Shown here piece by piece: positions 55,342-64,000 of a stretch of 64,000 nucleotides of DNA. The position numbers were made by a program, and so were the translations under genes. The stretch spans positions 806,001 to 870,000 of the forward strand of contig JASJOG010000092.1 of NCBI GenBank assembly GCA_030142905.1, in the 5' to 3' direction. Under the pieces are notes generated by a model. It did no database searches. It saw only the letters and a program-made list of their open reading frames with translations, and had not been told where the DNA came from. How positions within the stretch are numbered: position 1 is the stretch's first letter; each line of letters begins with the position of its first letter. Source of the DNA: Heliopora coerulea (taxonomy: Eukaryota; Cnidaria; Anthozoa; Scleralcyonacea; Helioporidae).

Positions 55342-58300
55342 CTAAGTTGGTGCATTATGTCAAATGATGTGGCAATTAATTCTCAACATTACCCAAAAGA
55401 TTTTAAAGTTCTTACGTTTTCATCCCTTCATGAGATTTTGGACAAACGAAATACAGTGTATCATGTGACTTTAAATCACATTCATAATTATATCCATTCT
55501 TCTTAGAGAATAATATGTGGTTTGCAACAAACTAAACTATGCTTTTTTTTTTCCTCCTGAAATTTGTGCCAAAGCAATTGCCATTATGAAAACAGTCTCA
55601 TTCAATTCCATACATACAGCCTTACAATAGTGGCTAAATACAATGCTGTTGTAACATATTTTACATATACACTTCTTGGGTTAGACATTTTGGAATTTGT
55701 AAGAAAAGGTGATTATCTTCAAGCCTAAAATTGTAAAAATCTGATCTTTCTTGATAATTTCGGCAACAAGCCTACATGGATGTTTACATTCAAACCAACT
55801 GCAATGTCATGGTCTATTTTGACTGTTAAAGACAAATGCTTTTAACCTGATGTACGTGATAATTATGTACCTTCCTCAGTTAAACCATATTATCAACTTC
55901 CACTTTGCATTAAGATAAACCAAGTAATCATAACAACAACAACAACAACAACAACCACCGCAAGTTTTTATAATGCCGGGAAATCATGCATACCATAGTG
56001 GTTGGTAAGACTGAAGCACTTCCACTAAAGAAACATTTTTAGATTTAAGCAGTTCTTTTCCCTGAGCCATTCTCCGGGTCTTCCATTCACTATGATACGT
56101 GATTGCCAAAACATTATACAATATGTTTTTTACCAGGGCAAGTTTTAAATTTTCATTTTAAAAAACAAACAATTTTGTTTTAATTAAATCTGGTCCAGTT
56201 GTCTGAAAGTTATGAAGCTGTATAACTGCATTATAACCAAACCGAAAACACCAAACCTCCACAAAGTGAATATTAAAGTCAAACAAACAAATGCCACACT
56301 ACCTTAGCAGTACAATATAATGCATCCCACTTTTGGGACAATTTAGCTTGAATTATTACACAGATTTTTTTCTTAATTGTAATGCCATTTAAACCCCACT
56401 TGAACCATACGAGTTATAAGGTTCTCCATCCTTATTTTCAACGATTATATTTCATATGGTACCGATACATTCAGACTAGTACATTTCAAATGGCCACATT
56501 TCAGATACTATAAATATAAATTTGTTTCGGTAAGTCAAATTTTGACATTGCTTGACACTTTCACACAACTGGACGACATTTGTTTTTAGTATTGCTATGT
56601 GCTAGCTGGTTTACTATCATGGTAAATGCTTCACCCCAAATCCTTTGATGTATAATAAAATTGATTTACCAGTAATTAGATGGACTAAAGGAGTTTTATT
56701 CAAATTCTCTCAACAATTGCCAAAAACAATTTTTTTTAGGAAAATAAATTAAATGGAAGTCATACATTTATAAAAGTCATCTTAAACTTCAAAACGTTTA
56801 CAAGATCAGTAGGGCCCTCGGATAAAAGAATATTAGAATTGAATTCAATGATAAGCTCTATTTTTGTTAGCAAGTCAGGATGCTTTTGAAACAATGACTA
56901 ATCTCCAGATAGCAATTATTAGATAATTTTCCAGACCTCATTAATTTTTAAAATACGTTTTCCTTCATCATTTGAAGGTAAATTTTAGCAAATTTTTCAA
57001 TAAATATTAAGTGCAATAAATTTTTTAAACCAGTAGGAAGAAAAGATTGAGTGATTGTATTGTTGGGTATCCTGTTCTCAAGCCATCGCAACCAACGGAT
57101 GAATTGATAAACGAATAAACTAATTAATTAAATAAACAAATAAATCAATAAAATAATATGTAACTATGTAAAATAAAGTAAAATAAATAAACACATTAAA
57201 ATAAATTTAAATAAGCAAAAACTATCCTATTAAACTAACGCTAAACTTTGTTAATTATTTCATGTTCATTCTGCACACTTTCTTTGCAAGTCGGTGAATT
57301 GGAAGATAAAATTAATTTGTACCATTAACACAAATATTGACTGTGGCACGACCAAAGGACATGGGTTGAAGCAGTTATCCACCAGATACATTGTTAAGAA
57401 GGTGCTTAAACTACATTTGTGCAAAATATTTATGTAGCTATTATTTTATTTCTTTATTATCCAACTTTGTCAAAATGTTTCACCTCTAGTTTTCATCTGC
57501 TCTCACAAGCTGACTTATTATTGATTTAAGCATTTGTTTGGCTGATCAATGAGGCAAATAAACGTTTCACCATGAGGAATTTCTTGAAGTGGCATGAATC
57601 TGATGAGGAACTCTAGAATTTCACTTACACTAAATTTGCTAGTCAAATATAACAGGAAAGAAGTCCAGCAGAGGAGTAATAATGCAAATTTACTCACATT
57701 TTAAAATGGAATGATATGTACTGTTTGAATGTACTTAACTACCTTGCTGCTGTTATCACTATATTTCAAATTCAAATATTTTGAGACGTGTGTCAGAAAT
57801 ACACTCTGGATATTGCAGCATAATACGAAAAGGTTCTACACCTGAAGCACATTCAGTTGGTCAGAGCCAGATTTCATGAAAATATACACCGAACACCTTC
57901 ATTTTTGGTATTATGAAAAGTTGATTTAGAAGTTAGATCTCATGGCCGAAAGCAGTATTTCTATTTTTTATGCAAATAGATGAAAACAAAGTTGGATAGC
58001 AAAATATTTTTCGCATAGACGTCAGTAAAATTTTGATGTGCATACCATGAATGCGATAACCTTCAAGCCTCCACGTGCTATATTTCTCCATTGTACTGTC
58101 GTCCCAGGGAATTATCTAAAATTCAGGAAAAAATCAGTTGCATTTTGTTTTTTAGCACTACTGTTGAATATTCCATAGATATACATTAAAAAGATATGAT
58201 TCATCTTTCCTGTACGGTGAAAAGTAAAGTAAGAAAGTAATCAACATTCTTTCATGAGAAGACCTATTTAAACCTTCCAGTAGCCAGATTACACCCTTCA

Positions 58301-58755
58301 ATGGGCAGAATATTACGAAAATAAATGATAAACACCTCCCTGCCAATTGTAAAATATACGGCTTGCACTAAAGCATGTGTTTACGACATTCCCAAAAAAG
58401 GGCATTTCAATAGTTTGGAACACTACTATTTTTTATTGAGATTTGACAAATTTGGTGGCTCTTTAACAGATCACTTTCTCCAAACTCCTGACTTTTGTCT
58501 TAACAAACATGGTATCAGGCAGTTTGCAAAATGATGTTCTAGTGAAGAGTCTTAATAGAGGGCACAACTTTGGTGTTATGATACATATCCAAGGAATTGT
58601 ACATTTGATCTTTCATAACAAGTTTATTGACTTCTGCCAGGGGTGCACCAAATCATTAAAATCTCACTCGGCAAGGGATGGTGGCCCGCCTGTTAATGAG
58701 AAAAATGACTATACTTTTCATCACTAGCAAATGATGTAGCCTTCGTTGTCTCGGT

Positions 58756-59613
58756 TCATTCTAGGTCCATGGCTTTGTTCCCACAAACTCCTCCAGCGAG
58801 AGCATCTAAGTTCCTTTTTCTCAACAAATTCTGGCTGAGCCCAACTGAAGCTTTTCCTTCACTTCTCACACTCTGAATTTCCTTTTTCACGTTTTCACTG
58901 TGATTAGAAACACTGGTTTAGTTACCTTAGGATAATGGCACAAACTTCAACACTCCTTGTGATTACATTTTCATCTGGGGGAGAGTTCTTCTTTGGTAGT
59001 GTTCCTGCATTTGATCTAGGATACAAGAACAAAAGTGTTCAAACTCATACACAAGCCCTGTCGGTAAAAACTTTCGCAGTAAAGCCACTTGGTTATATTG
59101 AAATAAGGAAGTACCAAAAAGTGAAATTAAACGGCCAATTCGAAAGACCAGAGACTGAAGTTGATACGAAAGAAGTTCTTCCCACGTTGGGTGCCATTTT
59201 GGTCGCCAACGGGACCGTTACGATAATGGATATTTTATGAGTCTACCATAGCGGATAAATGTACACTGTAGATGATTAGTCTAAGAGATATCCTAATTAA
59301 CGAAAGATTTTCAGCGCTTCGTGAAGACATTACTTCAGCCACTCAAACCAAATGACCATTTTTAGAAGCTGACAAAATTGCCGGGTCGTGCGAACACGTG
59401 TCCAAACTTTAATCTTAAAAATAGTCCCTTTTGCGGTGAAAAGGTGAACCCTAGAAATAGCATTAACCACATTAACATTAATACACGAAAAACTCGCCAT
59501 GAATTAGTTTATTAACGCATATTACCTTTATTTTACAGACGCACTACAATTTCAAACCTTCCCTCCATCTTCACTTTCAATCTATGCACTAGGAGCAAGC
59601 AGTTCTGGGACAT
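58756..59613 (-). CDS. Possible two-exon gene in the left arm, 72 residues, unknown function
   Basis: Mirror of the model at 59729-60586: exon 1 59537-59613, exon 2 58756-58897 on the minus strand. See the right-arm entry. Its start lies only about 60 bases from the palindrome centre, so the two copies would be divergent and share any promoter. Confidence 0.35.
58935..59240 (+). CDS. 101-codon ORF, left-arm copy, unknown
   Basis: ATG at 58935 in ataATGG context to TGA 59238-59240. Mixed, non-repetitive composition (KTFAVKPLGYIEIRKYQKVK, then VLPTLGAILVANGTVTIMDI) unlike the shadows around it. No signal peptide or transmembrane helix is clear, and no domain is recognised. It lies antisense inside the intron of the two-exon model. 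Confidence 0.35.
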   Translation: MAQTSTLLVITFSSGGEFFFGSVPAFDLGYKNKSVQTHTQALSVKTFAVKPLGYIEIRKYQKVKLNGQFERPETEVDTKEVLPTLGAILVANGTVTIMDIL

Positions 59614-59654
59614 TACTGCACGACACGAGTTCGACGAATTCCGAGCTTTGCCGA

Positions 59655-59687
59655 TCTTTCAACAAAACCTAAAATTTGAAACACATT
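59655..59687. other. 33-nt spacer of the giant inverted repeat
   Basis: First unpaired base pair is 59655/59687 around a centre at 59671. Such a short spacer would extrude as a cruciform or block replication in living cells. Confidence 0.95.
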
Positions 59688-59728
59688 TCGGCAAAGCTCG
59701 GAATTCGTCGAACTCGTGTCGTGCAGTA

Positions 59729-60586
59729 ATGTCCCAGAACTGCTTGCTCCTAGTGCATAGATTGAAAGTGAAGATGGAGGGAAGGTTTGAAATTGTAGTG
59801 CGTCTGTAAAATAAAGGTAATATGCGTTAATAAACTAATTCATGGCGAGTTTTTCGTGTATTAATGTTAATGTGGTTAATGCTATTTCTAGGGTTCACCT
59901 TTTCACCGCAAAAGGGACTATTTTTAAGATTAAAGTTTGGACACGTGTTCGCACGACCCGGCAATTTTGTCAGCTTCTAAAAATGGTCATTTGGTTTGAG
60001 TGGCTGAAGTAATGTCTTCACGAAGCGCTGAAAATCTTTCGTTAATTAGGATATCTCTTAGACTAATCATCTACAGTGTACATTTATCCGCTATGGTAGA
60101 CTCATAAAATATCCATTATCGTAACGGTCCCGTTGGCGACCAAAATGGCACCCAACGTGGGAAGAACTTCTTTCGTATCAACTTCAGTCTCTGGTCTTTC
60201 GAATTGGCCGTTTAATTTCACTTTTTGGTACTTCCTTATTTCAATATAACCAAGTGGCTTTACTGCGAAAGTTTTTACCGACAGGGCTTGTGTATGAGTT
60301 TGAACACTTTTGTTCTTGTATCCTAGATCAAATGCAGGAACACTACCAAAGAAGAACTCTCCCCCAGATGAAAATGTAATCACAAGGAGTGTTGAAGTTT
60401 GTGCCATTATCCTAAGGTAACTAAACCAGTGTTTCTAATCACAGTGAAAACGTGAAAAAGGAAATTCAGAGTGTGAGAAGTGAAGGAAAAGCTTCAGTTG
60501 GGCTCAGCCAGAATTTGTTGAGAAAAAGGAACTTAGATGCTCTCGCTGGAGGAGTTTGTGGGAACAAAGCCATGGACCTAGAATGA
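59729..60586 (+). CDS. Possible two-exon gene in the right arm, 72 residues, unknown function
   Basis: Exon 1 59729-59805 (MSQNCLLLVHRLKVKMEG, ends phase 2 at gtct|gtaaaa), intron with acceptor ctaatcacag, exon 2 60445-60586 (ENVKKEIQSVRSEGKAS, NLLRKRNLDALAGGV, KAMDLE, TGA). The phase fits. Basic and Leu/Lys-rich, perhaps helical; not recognised. The frame upstream of the ATG stays open through the palindrome centre, so exon 1 might begin earlier in the undisturbed locus. Confidence 0.4.
60102..60407 (-). CDS. 101-codon ORF, right-arm copy, unknown
   Basis: Identical to the ORF at 58935-59240, on the opposite strand, nested antisense in the intron of the right-arm two-exon model. Confidence 0.35.
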   Translation of the reverse strand: MAQTSTLLVITFSSGGEFFFGSVPAFDLGYKNKSVQTHTQALSVKTFAVKPLGYIEIRKYQKVKLNGQFERPETEVDTKEVLPTLGAILVANGTVTIMDIL

Positions 60587-63500
60587 ACCGAGACAACGAA
60601 GGCTACATCATTTGCTAGTGATGAAAAGTATAGTCATTTTTCTCATTAACAGGCGGGCCACCATCCCTTGCCGAGTGAGATTTTAATGATTTGGTGCACC
60701 CCTGGCAGAAGTCAATAAACTTGTTATGAAAGATCAAATGTACAATTCCTTGGATATGTATCATAACACCAAAGTTGTGCCCTCTATTAAGACTCTTCAC
60801 TAGAACATCATTTTGCAAACTGCCTGATACCATGTTTGTTAAGACAAAAGTCAGGAGTTTGGAGAAAGTGATCTGTTAAAGAGCCACCAAATTTGTCAAA
60901 TCTCAATAAAAAATAGTAGTGTTCCAAACTATTGAAATGCCCTTTTTTGGGAATGTCGTAAACACATGCTTTAGTGCAAGCCGTATATTTTACAATTGGC
61001 AGGGAGGTGTTTATCATTTATTTTCGTAATATTCTGCCCATTGAAGGGTGTAATCTGGCTACTGGAAGGTTTAAATAGGTCTTCTCATGAAAGAATGTTG
61101 ATTACTTTCTTACTTTACTTTTCACCGTACAGGAAAGATGAATCATATCTTTTTAATGTATATCTATGGAATATTCAACAGTAGTGCTAAAAAACAAAAT
61201 GCAACTGATTTTTTCCTGAATTTTAGATAATTCCCTGGGACGACAGTACAATGGAGAAATATAGCACGTGGAGGCTTGAAGGTTATCGCATTCATGGTAT
61301 GCACATCAAAATTTTACTGACGTCTATGCGAAAAATATTTTGCTATCCAACTTTGTTTTCATCTATTTGCATAAAAAATAGAAATACTGCTTTCGGCCAT
61401 GAGATCTAACTTCTAAATCAACTTTTCATAATACCAAAAATGAAGGTGTTCGGTGTATATTTTCATGAAATCTGGCTCTGACCAACTGAATGTGCTTCAG
61501 GTGTAGAACCTTTTCGTATTATGCTGCAATATCCAGAGTGTATTTCTGACACACGTCTCAAAATATTTGAATTTGAAATATAGTGATAACAGCAGCAAGG
61601 TAGTTAAGTACATTCAAACAGTACATATCATTCCATTTTAAAATGTGAGTAAATTTGCATTATTACTCCTCTGCTGGACTTCTTTCCTGTTATATTTGAC
61701 TAGCAAATTTAGTGTAAGTGAAATTCTAGAGTTCCTCATCAGATTCATGCCACTTCAAGAAATTCCTCATGGTGAAACGTTTATTTGCCTCATTGATCAG
61801 CCAAACAAATGCTTAAATCAATAATAAGTCAGCTTGTGAGAGCAGATGAAAACTAGAGGTGAAACATTTTGACAAAGTTGGATAATAAAGAAATAAAATA
61901 ATAGCTACATAAATATTTTGCACAAATGTAGTTTAAGCACCTTCTTAACAATGTATCTGGTGGATAACTGCTTCAACCCATGTCCTTTGGTCGTGCCACA
62001 GTCAATATTTGTGTTAATGGTACAAATTAATTTTATCTTCCAATTCACCGACTTGCAAAGAAAGTGTGCAGAATGAACATGAAATAATTAACAAAGTTTA
62101 GCGTTAGTTTAATAGGATAGTTTTTGCTTATTTAAATTTATTTTAATGTGTTTATTTATTTTACTTTATTTTACATAGTTACATATTATTTTATTGATTT
62201 ATTTGTTTATTTAATTAATTAGTTTATTCGTTTATCAATTCATCCGTTGGTTGCGATGGCTTGAGAACAGGATACCCAACAATACAATCACTCAATCTTT
62301 TCTTCCTACTGGTTTAAAAAATTTATTGCACTTAATATTTATTGAAAATTTTGCTAAAATTTACCTTCAAATGATGAAGGAAAACGTATTTTAAAAATTA
62401 ATGAGGTCTGGAAAATTATCTAATAATTGCTATCTGGAGATTAGTCATTGTTTCAAAAGCATCCTGACTTGCTAACAAAAATAGAGCTTATCATTGAATT
62501 CAATTCTAATATTCTTTTATCCGAGGGCCCTACTGATCTTGTAAACGTTTTGAAGTTTAAGATGACTTTTATAAATGTATGACTTCCATTTAATTTATTT
62601 TCCTAAAAAAAATTGTTTTTGGCAATTGTTGAGAGAATTTGAATAAAACTCCTTTAGTCCATCTAATTACTGGTAAATCAATTTTATTATACATCAAAGG
62701 ATTTGGGGTGAAGCATTTACCATGATAGTAAACCAGCTAGCACATAGCAATACTAAAAACAAATGTCGTCCAGTTGTGTGAAAGTGTCAAGCAATGTCAA
62801 AATTTGACTTACCGAAACAAATTTATATTTATAGTATCTGAAATGTGGCCATTTGAAATGTACTAGTCTGAATGTATCGGTACCATATGAAATATAATCG
62901 TTGAAAATAAGGATGGAGAACCTTATAACTCGTATGGTTCAAGTGGGGTTTAAATGGCATTACAATTAAGAAAAAAATCTGTGTAATAATTCAAGCTAAA
63001 TTGTCCCAAAAGTGGGATGCATTATATTGTACTGCTAAGGTAGTGTGGCATTTGTTTGTTTGACTTTAATATTCACTTTGTGGAGGTTTGGTGTTTTCGG
63101 TTTGGTTATAATGCAGTTATACAGCTTCATAACTTTCAGACAACTGGACCAGATTTAATTAAAACAAAATTGTTTGTTTTTTAAAATGAAAATTTAAAAC
63201 TTGCCCTGGTAAAAAACATATTGTATAATGTTTTGGCAATCACGTATCATAGTGAATGGAAGACCCGGAGAATGGCTCAGGGAAAAGAACTGCTTAAATC
63301 TAAAAATGTTTCTTTAGTGGAAGTGCTTCAGTCTTACCAACCACTATGGTATGCATGATTTCCCGGCATTATAAAAACTTGCGGTGGTTGTTGTTGTTGT
63401 TGTTGTTGTTATGATTACTTGGTTTATCTTAATGCAAAGTGGAAGTTGATAATATGGTTTAACTGAGGAAGGTACATAATTATCACGTACATCAGGTTAA

Positions 63501-64000
63501 AAGCATTTGTCTTTAACAGTCAAAATAGACCATGACATTGCAGTTGGTTTGAATGTAAACATCCATGTAGGCTTGTTGCCGAAATTATCAAGAAAGATCA
63601 GATTTTTACAATTTTAGGCTTGAAGATAATCACCTTTTCTTACAAATTCCAAAATGTCTAACCCAAGAAGTGTATATGTAAAATATGTTACAACAGCATT
63701 GTATTTAGCCACTATTGTAAGGCTGTATGTATGGAATTGAATGAGACTGTTTTCATAATGGCAATTGCTTTGGCACAAATTTCAGGAGGAAAAAAAAAAG
63801 CATAGTTTAGTTTGTTGCAAACCACATATTATTCTCTAAGAAGAATGGATATAATTATGAATGTGATTTAAAGTCACATGATACACTGTATTTCGTTTGT
63901 CCAAAATCTCATGAAGGGATGAAAACGTAAGAACTTTAAAATCTTTTGGGTAATGTTGAGAATTAATTGCCACATCATTTGACATAATGCACCAACTTAG

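Larger units (their letters stand above)
55342..59654. repeat. Left arm of giant inverted repeat
   Basis: Mirrors 59688-64000 exactly where compared: every paired ORF sums to 119342, the (AAC)8 tract at 55934-55958 has the same copy number opposite, and both arm ends agree base by base. Arm length is at least 4313 bp and is limited by the window edge. Confidence 0.97.
59688..64000. repeat. Right arm of giant inverted repeat
   Basis: Reverse complement of 55342-59654, running to the last base of the window. No indel is possible over the arm because coordinates stay in register throughout. Confidence 0.97.

Noticed and set aside
58158..58727. Three 60-70-codon ORFs in each palindrome arm
   Set aside because: Overlapping on both strands, AT-rich, no motif or splice logic; their only value is to confirm the mirror register.

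Overview
The window is animal nuclear DNA: spliced genes with GT-AG introns, LINE and Penelope-like retroelement pieces, tRNA-derived repeats and abundant microsatellites. Overall character (AT-rich, compact exons, many short dispersed repeats) suggests a marine invertebrate, perhaps an anthozoan cnidarian; that assignment is an inference without database support.

Left part, 1-14.3 kb: the 3' 21 coding exons of CNOT2, a CCR4-NOT deadenylase subunit, on the + strand. All exon phases join, giving 599 residues; the 5' end lies outside the window. Its introns carry pyrimidine tracts, trinucleotide repeats, a tandem array of 87-bp tRNA-like units and several dispersed repeat families.

Middle, 18.4-34.3 kb: a complete seven-exon gene on the + strand for a Dok-type adaptor (PH domain, IRS-type PTB domain, long acidic/serine-rich tail with repeated YIEV sites, a four-cysteine zinc-ribbon-like motif, SH3-binding proline motifs and a C-terminal NPMY). 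The two last coding exons are short and were found by phase matching. CNOT2 and the Dok gene are unrelated in function (mRNA decay versus tyrosine-kinase signalling); they are simply neighbours.

35.1-41.6 kb: a large 16-bp satellite interrupted by a 5'-truncated, frameshifted LINE (about 37.05-39.05 kb) and by a roughly 480-bp unrelated insertion. 41.6-43.2 kb: another tandem repeat and two tRNA-like relics. 43.6-48.3 kb: a possible small gene whose second exon exists in four tandem copies, with an inverted pair of Penelope-like element ends in its last intron.

Right part, 48.3-64 kb: AT-rich, gene-poor DNA containing a very regular RNA-like hairpin near 51.26 kb, then a giant inverted repeat centred at 59671 with a 33-nt spacer. 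Every position x from 55342 to 59654 mirrors 119342-x, and the arms run out of the window. Each arm holds a possible two-exon 72-residue gene and, antisense within its intron, a 101-codon ORF. This palindrome is either a recent remarkable rearrangement or a fold-back assembly artefact.
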